Shown in pieces: positions 9,016 to 18,265 of a stretch of DNA of 64,000 nt. Within the stretch, counting starts at the first letter, position 1. Every line of letters starts with the position of its first letter. The notes below the pieces were generated by a model. The model made no database searches, had not been told where the DNA came from, and worked only from the letters and a program-made list of their open reading frames with translations. The position numbers and the translations under genes were made by a program. Origin of the DNA: Peribacillus simplex (GTDB taxonomy: Bacteria > Bacillota > Bacilli > Bacillales > DSM-1321). Location of the stretch: NCBI RefSeq assembly GCF_001542915.1, contig NZ_LNNH01000040.1:48183-112182 (forward strand), in the 5' to 3' direction.

Positions 9016-10488
9016 TTATTTCTTTATCACTACTCTATTAGGTAATAATTTCTTTCCTATTCCAATCATTTCTTTTCGTATATATGGAAAAAGAGATAAT
9101 AACCCAAAATAAAATAATATACATATCATGATAGAGCATAGTTCCCATAGTATTCCTTCATTTAATTTTTGTAATGTGTAACCAGTTACTCCCATGATTA
9201 TTGCTGAAACAGCAGTAGGGAATATATTTCTAAAAATATTTAATAACGGGAACCCAATTACAAACTTCATTATAACAAAATGAACTAAAATAAACTCCAT
9301 TCGTATCCACGATCGAGCATATACTAACACCCAAAACCCATATTTAGAACTAATAATACAAACCGGAATCAAAACTACTAAATGTAAAACTTGTGCTAAA
9401 AATGATAATTTAGGTCTCCCTTTTGCTCGATACACTTCACTACAAAAATTCCCAAATACTATCATTAATGAACTTGTTAATGCCCATATGCCAATTACAT
9501 CACTTGCTTCATTCCACTGATTACCTAAAAGTATTTGAGTTGCCAGATCACTATAAAGGTAAACACCGATACCTAAAGGAAAAACAATTATTGATACAAC
9601 CCTCTGAATCTTTAAAAACACTCTATTAAACTCTTCAGAATCATTTTGTAATCGAGATAAAGCTGAAAATAAAACTGGAACTGTTGATGCTGTTACTAGG
9701 GCCATAAGTGCATTAACCATTGTGGTGGATGTTTTATATATTCCTAAGAAATATTCACTAAGTAAACTTGCAATAATAAATGCATCGACCCATGTTGTTA
9801 ACCATATTGAAAATGCTTCAATCATTGACCATATGCTAAAAGACAACATATTTTTTAATATTCGCACATCAAAGAACCACTTTGGCTTCCATTTTGACTT
9901 AATAGTAAGTATAACAGCATTTGATATTTGCATAAAAATGGTACCTATAATTAGTGACCAATAGCTTACTCCTAAAAAAGCTAACGGTATTGTTACAAAA
10001 ACCGGTATAAATAGAGAAATCATTCGAACCAAAAATAGAGTTTTAAAGTCAAAATCACGCCTATATAAAGCCATCTGTATACTCGAAAAAGCTGTAATTG
10101 GTAGTTGGACACAGGCAACAGCAATAACAATCCCTAATCCTGGATTACCTACTAAGACAGCTATATGTTCACTAAAAATAATAATGATACCCCATATTAA
10201 TATTGATAAGACAAAATTTGTTAAGAATGCTACGTTTGCATATCTATGTTTTTCACGTTCGCCTTTAAACTCACGTTGTACCAAATATTTTTGAAAGCCA
10301 GCGTCAGTAAACATATCTGCGAAGCTCGTAATCATGGTTACAGTAGCTACAACACCAAAAGCTTCAGGAGCAATAAGCCTAGCTAAAACCATATTGGTAA
10401 GAGGCATAACTAATTTGGCAGCTATTTCTGTTATCGATGACCATTTTGCAGCATTAAGAATCTTATTATTTATTGGATTTTCTTTCAA
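9016..10488 (-). CDS. Wzx-type polysaccharide flippase
   Basis: A 490-residue membrane protein of the MOP superfamily with about 12-14 hydrophobic segments. The start reads KWSSITEIAAKLVMPLTNMVLARLIAPEAFGVVATVTMITSFADMFTDAGFQKYLVQ, the usual polysaccharide-exporter opening. It should flip the undecaprenyl-linked repeat unit outward for the polymerase. Translation starts at TTG 10488, with GAGGAG ten bases upstream. It is the second flippase in the window, after the fragment at the left edge. The gene is noticeably A+T-rich compared with ugd. Confidence 0.85.
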   Translation of the reverse strand: MKENPINNKILNAAKWSSITEIAAKLVMPLTNMVLARLIAPEAFGVVATVTMITSFADMFTDAGFQKYLVQREFKGEREKHRYANVAFLTNFVLSILIWGIIIIFSEHIAVLVGNPGLGIVIAVACVQLPITAFSSIQMALYRRDFDFKTLFLVRMISLFIPVFVTIPLAFLGVSYWSLIIGTIFMQISNAVILTIKSKWKPKWFFDVRILKNMLSFSIWSMIEAFSIWLTTWVDAFIIASLLSEYFLGIYKTSTTMVNALMALVTASTVPVLFSALSRLQNDSEEFNRVFLKIQRVVSIIVFPLGIGVYLYSDLATQILLGNQWNEASDVIGIWALTSSLMIVFGNFCSEVYRAKGRPKLSFLAQVLHLVVLIPVCIISSKYGFWVLVYARSWIRMEFILVHFVIMKFVIGFPLLNIFRNIFPTAVSAIIMGVTGYTLQKLNEGILWELCSIMICILFYFGLLSLFPYIRKEMIGIGKKLLPNRVVIKK

Positions 10489-10566
10489 AATATATTACTC
10501 CTCATATAATGGTGTCAATATTAACGTGTCCCCAACTACATCTTAATTCAGTTTCTTTTAATATAA

Positions 10567-11493
10567 TTAATTGGATTCTAGGTCAGGTAATTGTAACCAG
10601 TTACCCATTTCTTCTTCAAATTCTACAGGTCTAATTTCCCCCATACCACTTTGATGAAAAAATGTTATCTCACCAAATATTACTTCTTCATTAATATAAT
10701 AAAAGTCAACTCTAGCATGAGGAAAACTGGAAGAAAGTTTTTTACTTAAATAAATCATTTCATTTAATTTGTTAGGTTTTTCTACTTTAATTGTAAGTTC
10801 CTTTGGATATGATATTTCTTGTTTCATCAAATTCCATTCTAAATCATATAGATTTCTTCTTGTTTTTTCCTTGTCAGTAATACTAAAATCTACAGTAATA
10901 AATTTTGGTTCCCCATTAAAACAAAAGAAACGATAATCTCGTAGTTCGGCTTCTTCTCCTTGTGTAATATATTTTTCACATATAATTCTGGGTTTTATAT
11001 CTTTATAAACCCATTCGCGATTCTGCAGATAATAATTGGTTTTCAACCATCTTTTCATCTTTTTATATTCTTTATTCCAATTCATCTTAGACTTATCTTT
11101 ACAAACAATATTAAATCCCGAACCATGTGTTCCTTTTAATACAAATGAATTTGGCAAGTTATCTATATTAATTTCATCTACAGATTCAAACACCCCATAA
11201 AGTTCATTCAGATAAGATTCTCCAACTCTTTCCGTCACAAACTCTCGAACTTCATATTTATCAGCACAAATCGTAGCTAAAGGATTATTCCAATTAAACT
11301 TTAACCATTGTAATTTATCATTGTATTTATTAGGGTTTTTAAGTTCAACTTCTCTACCTACTCTTTCTCTAAATTTTTTCTTAATTAAATCAGTATCTGT
11401 AATAAAGAATTTATAATATAACCCCTTTATTTTAGTATTTATATTAATAGCAAATTCATTTTTTTTAATAAAACTTTTTAGAAAAGCATCCAT
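10567..11493 (-). CDS. TupA-like ATP-grasp protein
   Basis: A 308-residue protein resembling TupA of the teichuronopeptide pathway (TupA-like ATP-grasp family). Recognisable parts are the KYNDKLQWLKFNW opening, NSFVLKGTHGSGFNIVCKD as the nucleotide loop, RIICEKYI, RDYRFFCFNGEPKFI, and ARVDFYYINEEVIFGEITFFHQSGMG near the end, with the metal ligands D and E. ATP-grasp enzymes of this group are thought to join amino acids or other acids to polysaccharides, but the acceptor is not known here. Start ATG 11493 follows AAAGGG; the TTG six codons upstream lacks a site. Its place between flippase and polymerase ties it to EPS assembly. Confidence 0.8.
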   Translation of the reverse strand: MDAFLKSFIKKNEFAININTKIKGLYYKFFITDTDLIKKKFRERVGREVELKNPNKYNDKLQWLKFNWNNPLATICADKYEVREFVTERVGESYLNELYGVFESVDEINIDNLPNSFVLKGTHGSGFNIVCKDKSKMNWNKEYKKMKRWLKTNYYLQNREWVYKDIKPRIICEKYITQGEEAELRDYRFFCFNGEPKFITVDFSITDKEKTRRNLYDLEWNLMKQEISYPKELTIKVEKPNKLNEMIYLSKKLSSSFPHARVDFYYINEEVIFGEITFFHQSGMGEIRPVEFEEEMGNWLQLPDLESN

Positions 11494-11581
11494 TTTATTT
11501 CCCTTTCTCAAATGAATTTTCGTATTGGTAGATATACCAGGTAATCCGCTGTAAATTATTTTTAGACTCCATAAAACCTAA

Positions 11582-13078
11582 CTATCTCCTATAGCTATAT
11601 TTAAAACTTCTATATAATAAAACTAATAAATATATAATTACAGTGGTATAAAACCAACTCTTTAAAGTTCCTTGTATTGTATTCCTAACGATAGAAATGC
11701 ACACAGATGCAGTCGTGACTGCAAAAAATATCCTTAAAGGATCTTCCTTAAAATTAACAGTTTCCACATAAATAGCGGAAGTAATAATATAACCTAAAAG
11801 TAATAAAATTAATGGTGCTACAAAGGGGCCAAAATTGAGCAGTGCTTCTGCAATAATTGAAAAGCCAGCACCATATGAAATTCCCAAATACGTTTGCGAA
11901 AACCAACTGGAAAGTGTTATATAAGGGATATCGAAAATAGAAATCACTCTTTCTGATATTATTCCTAGCAAAGCAAAGACATAAGTGTTCCCATAAGGGA
12001 AAATATCCCATCCACCTTTCACTAATACCAGTGTTGGTCTCATTGAGTGTCCCATTTCAAATACTGTTGAAATTAAAAAATTATTCTCTGATGACAAACT
12101 TTCTATAAATCCATCAAAAGTTATACCTGTATTTCTTAGTGATACAATAGCAGAAATCAAATAAAGAAAAACAATACCCAATATTAAATATTTAATTATA
12201 TATTTAAATGTCAATTTTCGATTAATAGTATGACTCATCCAAACCAATATAAGTAATTTATATATCCACTCTCCGCGATCGCCTGTTATTATTCCAATCA
12301 ATACATACATTCCAAAAATAAAGTATACTGTATTTTTCACATTTTTTTTGTAATTACTTCCTAATAGAAGACCTACCAAACATGGGAAAAACATCATACT
12401 AATTAAAATAAAAAGGGAAATTCCATTATTAGCATAATCGCCATAATAGAGTGAGCTATAACCATAACGCAAAGCTACACTTAAATTTTGAAAAGAGTTA
12501 TAAAAGGTTATTGGTATTACCAATATACTTAGAATTAAACAAACATCATATATGGAATTCAAACTTCTATTCCTGTTTTGAATATTAATATCTGACAAAG
12601 ATTCCTTTATTGTTGATTTGGGTTTAATGCAGAATACAGCCCCACAATGAAATGTTAGAATTCCAATAAGAACAATCATTTGAGTTTTAACGATATCAGC
12701 TGAACTTGGCAATCCAAATGCAAAAAGAGTTGTCTGGCCTATTTCACCATCCTGATGAATTCCTAAAGCCCACATCAAACTGTGCCCATAATTAAACAAA
12801 AATAAAAATAACATAAAAATTGTATATAATGAAAAAAGCTTATTAGTTAATCGATACCATGAAGTGATCACAAATCCTCCTAGCACAATACCTAATACGC
12901 TAAGGATATACTGAAATTTGTGATAATCAACTCCTGGATTTATATCAATATATTGAAATGAAACAATATATAATAAGAAAAATAAAACTGTAACAAAAAC
13001 TGTTAACAGTTTTACATTCATTTCTCTAAGGCTGTAATGTTGAATTCCGTACTGCAAAATCAGGCACATTCCTTTCAC
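11582..13078 (-). CDS. Oligosaccharide repeat-unit polymerase (Wzy)
   Basis: About 480-498 residues with a dozen hydrophobic segments and a long periplasm-side loop, typical of Wzy polymerases: SLRNTGITFDGFIESLSSENNF, then MGHSMRPTLVLVKGGWDIFPYGNTYVFALLG, and GAGFSIIAEALLNFGPF. It would polymerise the lipid-linked unit on the outer membrane face. The start is uncertain: GTG 13078 gives the longest product but lacks a good site, while ATG 13069 and ATG 13021 are alternatives. It is the second polymerase in the window and belongs to the A+T-rich core of the locus. Confidence 0.75.
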   Translation of the reverse strand: MKGMCLILQYGIQHYSLREMNVKLLTVFVTVLFFLLYIVSFQYIDINPGVDYHKFQYILSVLGIVLGGFVITSWYRLTNKLFSLYTIFMLFLFLFNYGHSLMWALGIHQDGEIGQTTLFAFGLPSSADIVKTQMIVLIGILTFHCGAVFCIKPKSTIKESLSDINIQNRNRSLNSIYDVCLILSILVIPITFYNSFQNLSVALRYGYSSLYYGDYANNGISLFILISMMFFPCLVGLLLGSNYKKNVKNTVYFIFGMYVLIGIITGDRGEWIYKLLILVWMSHTINRKLTFKYIIKYLILGIVFLYLISAIVSLRNTGITFDGFIESLSSENNFLISTVFEMGHSMRPTLVLVKGGWDIFPYGNTYVFALLGIISERVISIFDIPYITLSSWFSQTYLGISYGAGFSIIAEALLNFGPFVAPLILLLLGYIITSAIYVETVNFKEDPLRIFFAVTTASVCISIVRNTIQGTLKSWFYTTVIIYLLVLLYRSFKYSYRR

Positions 13079-13378
13079 AATATAATTAACCTTTAAACAT
13101 TGACCTATAGAATCTCTAATCCTTTCTCTACAGGAACTTTTTATGTGTTTTGTTTTATTGTTTTAGTAGCTTTAACATTTTTTGAAGCTTCTAGCATTAG
13201 CTATACTTCTATTATATTATTAAATAATCGTTGATAAAGCCGAAATTTGAGGGAACCTTATATGACTTTAATAATGAATAATACATGAGAATGTTAATCG
13301 TATTTTTGAGTTACAACAATCGTTCACAAATCTTCCTTACTTAAATAACTATTCATAAAAAAACCTCTAAATAAATAC
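13079..13378. other. 300-bp gap inside the EPS operon, no gene seen
   Basis: Very A+T-rich, without an open frame of note. I see no strong hairpin with a T-run and no convincing promoter. It may be a remnant of gene exchange in the variable core, or carry an internal promoter for the polymerase that I cannot distinguish. Confidence 0.4.
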
Positions 13379-14587
13379 TCAATCATTTATTAACTCTAAC
13401 CATTTGTTTATAATATTTTTAATATGAAAATCTAAAACTCTAACATTTGACTTACTTTTGTAGTTTTCGTATAACTCCCTATTTCCCATTAAATTAATGA
13501 TTGCTTTAGACAAATAAAGTTCTTCTACAGAAAGTTCCTCTTTAGCATCAAAGCACTCTGCTTTAAAAACAGGAAATAACACTCCATACTCAGCATACTC
13601 AACCGCACTTACTAAGGAATTGATTTCTGTCTCTGGAGCAAGAATTTCTCTTGGACCAGATTTACAATCTGTTGAGATAACAGGTAAGCCACAAATCATT
13701 GCCTCAGCTAAAGCATTGGGAAAACCTTCGTAATATGACGAAAGAACATATATATTTGACTGTTTTATAAATTTGTGTGGATTACTTTGAAAACCTAGGA
13801 ATAGTACATCGTCTGAGATTTCTAAATCTTTGGTGAGCTGGATTAACCTACTTCTATATTGCCCCTCACCCAAAATAACCAATTTAGCGTTAGGGATATG
13901 CTTTTTTACCGTAGCAAATGAACGAATTAAATGACAATGTCCTTTCGCAAAGCTTAAGTTTCCCATCGTAATAATTGTAGTCCCGTTAAACCAATTATTA
14001 TATTCTTCATCTACAACCTCCAACATGGTTTTAGATAATTTCTCAATTTCATATGGATTATAAATTAATTTCAATTTTTTTTGTGGAACGTTATAGTTAT
14101 CTTCCATATCTTTTGCAATTATTTGTGTTGGGCAAACTACTGCAGCTGCTTTACGATATAATAATCTGAAACTAGTTTTCCAAAAAACACCTTTTTTATT
14201 TTTCCATTTTTCGGACATAAAGTTACGTACTGAGACTACCTTTTTTACTTTTACGGGAGTTAACATATTTAATAGATTCGGATATTCCATAAAACTAATT
14301 ACGCAGTCAATTTCGTTAGACTCCACATATTCTTTAATTTTAGAACAATAATAGGGGATCTCTGTAATTCTATTACGTTTTTCATTATCACCAAGTGATA
14401 CAACCTTACCTTTTAAAGGATAATCATTCTTTGTCTGGTCATATAGTAAAAGCGTATGTACTTCCACTTCACTAGTCAGAGCGTTTACAAGGTTTGAAAT
14501 AACTCTTTCTGCCCCACCCAGAGACATCTTAGCCGATAAAAAAGCAACTTTGGTTTTTTTTATATTAAATTTATTTTCATACAACAA
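13379..14587 (-). CDS. Family 4 glycosyltransferase
   Basis: A 402-residue GT-B enzyme. The N-terminal motif is AFLSAKMSLGGAERVISNLVNAL. The C-terminal half holds TIITMGNLSFAKGHCHLIRSF, LVILGEGQYRSRL and YVLSSYYEGFPNALAEAMICGLPVISTDCKSGPREIL, containing the E-x7-E pair. It resembles GalNAc-alpha-1,4-GalNAc-type transferases (PglJ/PglH group) that act on lipid-linked glycans. Translation appears to begin at TTG 14587 behind GAGATGG; no ATG in this frame is better placed. Low G+C like its neighbours. Confidence 0.85.
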   Translation of the reverse strand: MLYENKFNIKKTKVAFLSAKMSLGGAERVISNLVNALTSEVEVHTLLLYDQTKNDYPLKGKVVSLGDNEKRNRITEIPYYCSKIKEYVESNEIDCVISFMEYPNLLNMLTPVKVKKVVSVRNFMSEKWKNKKGVFWKTSFRLLYRKAAAVVCPTQIIAKDMEDNYNVPQKKLKLIYNPYEIEKLSKTMLEVVDEEYNNWFNGTTIITMGNLSFAKGHCHLIRSFATVKKHIPNAKLVILGEGQYRSRLIQLTKDLEISDDVLFLGFQSNPHKFIKQSNIYVLSSYYEGFPNALAEAMICGLPVISTDCKSGPREILAPETEINSLVSAVEYAEYGVLFPVFKAECFDAKEELSVEELYLSKAIINLMGNRELYENYKSKSNVRVLDFHIKNIINKWLELIND

Positions 14588-14651
14588 TAACCATCTCTCT
14601 CTTAATCATTATAGTAATAATTTTTTTAACAAATAACAGCAGGATTACATA

Positions 14652-15806
14652 TTAAATATTCTTCATTAACTCAAAAAACAATGATTCTCGTCGCTTCTGT
14701 ATTAATTCTTTGTTGTATTGTTTTGACTCCGAAAAGTTTCTTTTTGCCTGTTCTTTCATTTTTTCTGTACTATAGTTCTTAAGTATTTTACAAATTTCAT
14801 CTATGTTTTTTCGTCCCTTACTAAAAACATATTCTTCTTCAAGAAGTTCCGGTATGCCACCGGAGCTCGCCCCTATTGCAGGACACCCCCTATTCATTGC
14901 TTCAATGAGTGCCCTAGGTAACCCTTCTTGCTTACTTGGCTGAGCATATATATCAATTTTATCAATCCAAGAAAAAACTTGTTCATGAGGTAGTGTTCCA
15001 ATAAATTTAACCTGATCTACAACCCCGAATTCCTCTGCTTTTTCTCTAAGATACGAAGAATCCCCCCAACCCACCAACTGGTATTCACAATGAATCCCTT
15101 CATTCTTTAGCTTGGAAATTGCTTCAATTATATATTGTTGTCCTTTATATCGTACATTTAAAGCAGCCGCTGTCCCAATAACTATTTTTTCTTTAGGCTT
15201 ATGTATTTTATTTAAACGTTTTTCCAAAATTGCATTATCCGTTTGGGGTAACTCAACGTTGGAACAATTTACGGACTTTCCTTTTGTAGGGTATCTATTT
15301 TGCAAAAATGAATTAGTTACATAGACTACATACTTTGCCTTCTTTATATTTGATTTCGTTGCACTCCACATATATGGAGCAATTATTTTCCCTTTAATAC
15401 TATGATTCCATAACGAATCCCACGGACACCCAACCATTTCAATAAGATAAGGTTTATTTAGTTTTTCAGCTAATTTAACAGCAACATTTCCTATAAAGCT
15501 TGGTAATCGAATAAAAATTATATCTGCATTTTTCATACTGCTTTCCAGAATCTGATTAGCTTCTTTTCTGTTAATTAGCCCTTTAATAGAAGCAATATTA
15601 GGTACGTTTATAATATTAATATTTTCTAATGTAATCTGTGATGTTTTATTATTTTGCGGCGTACCATTTTCAACTCTTATAGCGATGTCAAGTGAATCAA
15701 CAATAGCAAAATATCTTCTAAAGACTTGATTATTCAAAACAGTTCCAAAATAGTTACCATGTTCATCACAACTAATTGGACCGTCATAACAAAATAACCC
15801 TTTCAT
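14652..15806 (-). CDS. Family 4 glycosyltransferase
   Basis: A 384-residue glycosyltransferase of group 1. Its C-terminal half contains IVIGTAAALNVRYKGQQYIIEAI, YQLVGWGDSSYLREKAEEFGV and IDIYAQPSKQEGLPRALIEAMNRGCPAIGASSGGIPELL, with the conserved E-x7-E pair. The N-terminal half is less typical (MKGLFCYDGPISCDEHGNYFG). ATG 15806 follows AAAGGGG and lies four bases past the stop of the upstream glycosyltransferase, so the two are tightly coupled. Donor and acceptor sugars cannot be read from sequence. Confidence 0.85.
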   Translation of the reverse strand: MKGLFCYDGPISCDEHGNYFGTVLNNQVFRRYFAIVDSLDIAIRVENGTPQNNKTSQITLENINIINVPNIASIKGLINRKEANQILESSMKNADIIFIRLPSFIGNVAVKLAEKLNKPYLIEMVGCPWDSLWNHSIKGKIIAPYMWSATKSNIKKAKYVVYVTNSFLQNRYPTKGKSVNCSNVELPQTDNAILEKRLNKIHKPKEKIVIGTAAALNVRYKGQQYIIEAISKLKNEGIHCEYQLVGWGDSSYLREKAEEFGVVDQVKFIGTLPHEQVFSWIDKIDIYAQPSKQEGLPRALIEAMNRGCPAIGASSGGIPELLEEEYVFSKGRKNIDEICKILKNYSTEKMKEQAKRNFSESKQYNKELIQKRRESLFFELMKNI

Positions 15807-15810
15807 CAAT

Positions 15811-16986
15811 TTATCCCCTTTTAAATAAATATTGTTCGTTACTAACACTAATTTCTTTATAAATTGACAGAATGTTATTAGCTGTATTCTCTATACTTAG
15901 TAATTTCCTTATCTCTCTTCTACCGCTATTTGCCATATGTATTGCTAATTCAGGATTATCAATCAATTTAACAATGGCTTCTGCTATCTCTGTGGGACAT
16001 TTTGGCTTTACCGTATACCCTGTTTCTCCATTAAGCACAATATCTGGGAATCCTCCAACATTAGTTGTAACTGTTGGCACTCCTGCTGCTAGACTCTCCG
16101 CAGCACCGCCTAAATTCTCACTGTGTGAAGGATGTATAACTACATCCAGTTCTTTATATATGTCCTTTAGATCTTTTCTAAATCCTGTGAAAAGTACTCC
16201 ACCTTTGCAATTCTTTTCAGCATAGTTTTTTACCTTTTCAACATACCTCTGAGCATTTCCCCATGAATCACCAATTATTACACCAATAATCGAAGGGTTT
16301 TTTTCACGTGCTAATGCAATTGCATCTATAAAGTCTTCATGTCCCTTTAACCCTCTTCTTTGTAATAAATGGGTTTTGGGCTTATAAAAATAACTAACCA
16401 TGCCAACCAAAATTTTATCTTCCGGTATATCATATTCTATGTGCAGCTTATTTTCACTGTCTTGATATTCATCTACCGTTTTACCGCCATATCCGCCGTA
16501 GTAAGCTAAATAAATTTTGCTCTGATGTATCCCAGATTCAAGATACATCTCACATGTTTTTTTACAGGCACCTGCCCAATAATCTATATCATTAGCCAAC
16601 ATTATCTCTGCTTTTCTAAAGAATTTACTCTCTAGGTGTAAGGGGCCAGGCACTTGAAACACTCGTGGTATGTTTGAGTTTCTTAAAGCCAATCTCACCA
16701 TCATTATATTTGTAACAAAATGACAATGAATGATATCAGGTTTAAATTCTTTTACAAGGTTATTTATTTCTCTTACTCTACCAAAAATTTCCCAAGGTTT
16801 AGTAATAGGAAGCGAAAAATCGCCTTGTACAATATCCATACCTTCCCTTTTATATTTCTCAGCCATACCACCGTTTATGGAGGGTAAAACAGTTATTATA
16901 TCGACACCATTATTAAAGAGCCATTGAGCCTGTGTAAAAGCCCAATTTGCACCTTCATTTGTTTTTACTATCTGCAAAATCTTCAT
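15811..16986 (-). CDS. Family 4 glycosyltransferase
   Basis: A 391-residue GT-B enzyme: MKILQIVKTNEGANWAFTQ at the N-terminus, then FKPDIIHCHFVTN, VGMVSYFYKPK and LDVVIHPSHSENLGGAAESLAAGVPTVTTNVGGFPDIV, where the E-x7-E pair sits. ATG 16986 has a clear GAGGAG site and overlaps the stop of the acetyltransferase by four bases (ATGA). It probably adds one of the first sugars after the initiating transferase, judging from its position just after that block; this is inference. Confidence 0.86.
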   Translation of the reverse strand: MKILQIVKTNEGANWAFTQAQWLFNNGVDIITVLPSINGGMAEKYKREGMDIVQGDFSLPITKPWEIFGRVREINNLVKEFKPDIIHCHFVTNIMMVRLALRNSNIPRVFQVPGPLHLESKFFRKAEIMLANDIDYWAGACKKTCEMYLESGIHQSKIYLAYYGGYGGKTVDEYQDSENKLHIEYDIPEDKILVGMVSYFYKPKTHLLQRRGLKGHEDFIDAIALAREKNPSIIGVIIGDSWGNAQRYVEKVKNYAEKNCKGGVLFTGFRKDLKDIYKELDVVIHPSHSENLGGAAESLAAGVPTVTTNVGGFPDIVLNGETGYTVKPKCPTEIAEAIVKLIDNPELAIHMANSGRREIRKLLSIENTANNILSIYKEISVSNEQYLFKRG

Positions 16987-17606
16987 TTTTTTACTCTCCT
17001 CACCGGGACTCCAACATATGTTCCAGCCTCAGTAATATCCTTAACTACTACAGCACCTGCACCGACTTTACACCCACTGGTAATTTTCACATTGTTACTA
17101 ACTATGCTTCCAATACCTAACCAGGACCTCTGTCCAACTTTAACTGTACCAGCTAAGTGCGCACCAGGTGATATATGAGCGTAATCTCCTATTGAATTGT
17201 CGTGATCTATCGTAGTACCAGTATTTATAATGCATCCTTTTCCTATTTTGGTGCAGCAATTAATAATTGCTCCAGCCATAACTACTGTCCCAGATTCAAG
17301 TTCTACTTGATCACCAATAACAGCATTAGGGTGAATAAGAATGGGTATACTTGCACCTAAAGCTTCTAGTTCTTCCTGCAGTTTTTCACGGATGGTATTA
17401 TTCCCTATCCCTACAAATATGTCATAGTAATTAATATATGTTTTGGCATCTGAAGATTTCCCAATTATAGATTTCCCCATTGATGAGTAAAGCGTTTGAT
17501 CATCATCTAAAAAAGCAATACTGTTCCATTTATTCATTTTAAAAGCGATGTCCGCCACAACTTTTCCGTGGCCACTAGCTCCGATTATGAGTAGATTATT
17601 TTTCAT
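16983..17606 (-). CDS. epsM: NeuD/PglD-family sugar O/N-acetyltransferase (EpsM-like)
   Basis: A 207-residue protein with an N-terminal Rossmann-like part (LLIIGASGHGKVVADIAFKM, which binds the UDP-sugar) and a left-handed beta-helix made of hexapeptide repeats from about residue 95 on (VIGDQVELESGTVVMAGAII onward, and the active-site His in INTGTTIDHDNSIGDYAH). In PglD this enzyme acetylates the 4-amino group of UDP-4-amino-4,6-dideoxy-GlcNAc with acetyl-CoA. It directly follows the sugar-transferase gene with a four-base overlap, the same order as epsL-epsM-epsN in reverse. Confidence 0.85.
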   Translation of the reverse strand: MKNNLLIIGASGHGKVVADIAFKMNKWNSIAFLDDDQTLYSSMGKSIIGKSSDAKTYINYYDIFVGIGNNTIREKLQEELEALGASIPILIHPNAVIGDQVELESGTVVMAGAIINCCTKIGKGCIINTGTTIDHDNSIGDYAHISPGAHLAGTVKVGQRSWLGIGSIVSNNVKITSGCKVGAGAVVVKDITEAGTYVGVPVRRVKK

Positions 17607-18265
17607 GATTCTATTCTTTCCTTTTTTTGATTGGTTCCCTTAAATGGCTCCATCGTTGCAGCTACTTCTGAATTAATACCTTCCCTAACAATAACCTTTT
17701 TTATAGTTAGAAAAATAATCTTCCAATCTCCATTGAAGCTTACATGATCTACATACTCTACATCGAGATTTAGTTTATCTTCCCAACTAATAGCATTTCT
17801 ACCGTTCACCTGCGCCAAACCAGACAATCCAGGTCTAACCTCATGGCGACGACGTTGTTGCTCATTGTAAAGTGACAGATATTGTACTAGCAATGGTCTA
17901 GGACCTACTATCGACATATCACCTTTAAGAATATTTAATAGTTCTGGAAGTTCATCGAGGGACGTAGAACGCAATATTTCTCCAAATTTAGTCAACCTGA
18001 TATTATCAGGAAGTAATTCACCATGTTCATCTCTTTCATCGGTCATGGTTCTAAATTTATACATGATAAAAATATTCTCATTAAGACCAGGCCTTCTTTG
18101 TTTAAACAGCACCGGACCCCCAAGTTTTACTCTTACAAGCAAAGCAACCGTTAAAAAGATTGGACTTAAAATTACAATTGCTAGCAATGATAGGACGAAA
18201 TCCATTGCTCTTTTTATAAATCTTCTATACATACCACCTTTAGAAGATTTCATTATCTTTCCCAC
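17603..18265 (-). CDS. epsL: Initiating bacterial sugar transferase (EpsL/PglC-like)
   Basis: A 220-residue polyprenyl-phosphate sugar-1-phosphate transferase. One membrane hairpin lies near the N-terminus (KRAMDFVLSLLAIVILSPIFL). The core includes KQRRPGLNENIFIMYKFRTM, RSTSLDELPELLNILKGDMSIVGPRPL and RHEVRPGLSGLAQVNGRN, the standard catalytic motifs with the conserved Asp-Glu pair. It transfers the first sugar phosphate, here probably diacetylbacillosamine-1-P, to undecaprenyl phosphate at the cytoplasmic face. The short form (no large N-terminal membrane domain) is the PglC class. It overlaps the aminotransferase end by 13 bases. Confidence 0.9.
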   Translation of the reverse strand: MGKIMKSSKGGMYRRFIKRAMDFVLSLLAIVILSPIFLTVALLVRVKLGGPVLFKQRRPGLNENIFIMYKFRTMTDERDEHGELLPDNIRLTKFGEILRSTSLDELPELLNILKGDMSIVGPRPLLVQYLSLYNEQQRRRHEVRPGLSGLAQVNGRNAISWEDKLNLDVEYVDHVSFNGDWKIIFLTIKKVIVREGINSEVAATMEPFKGTNQKKERIES

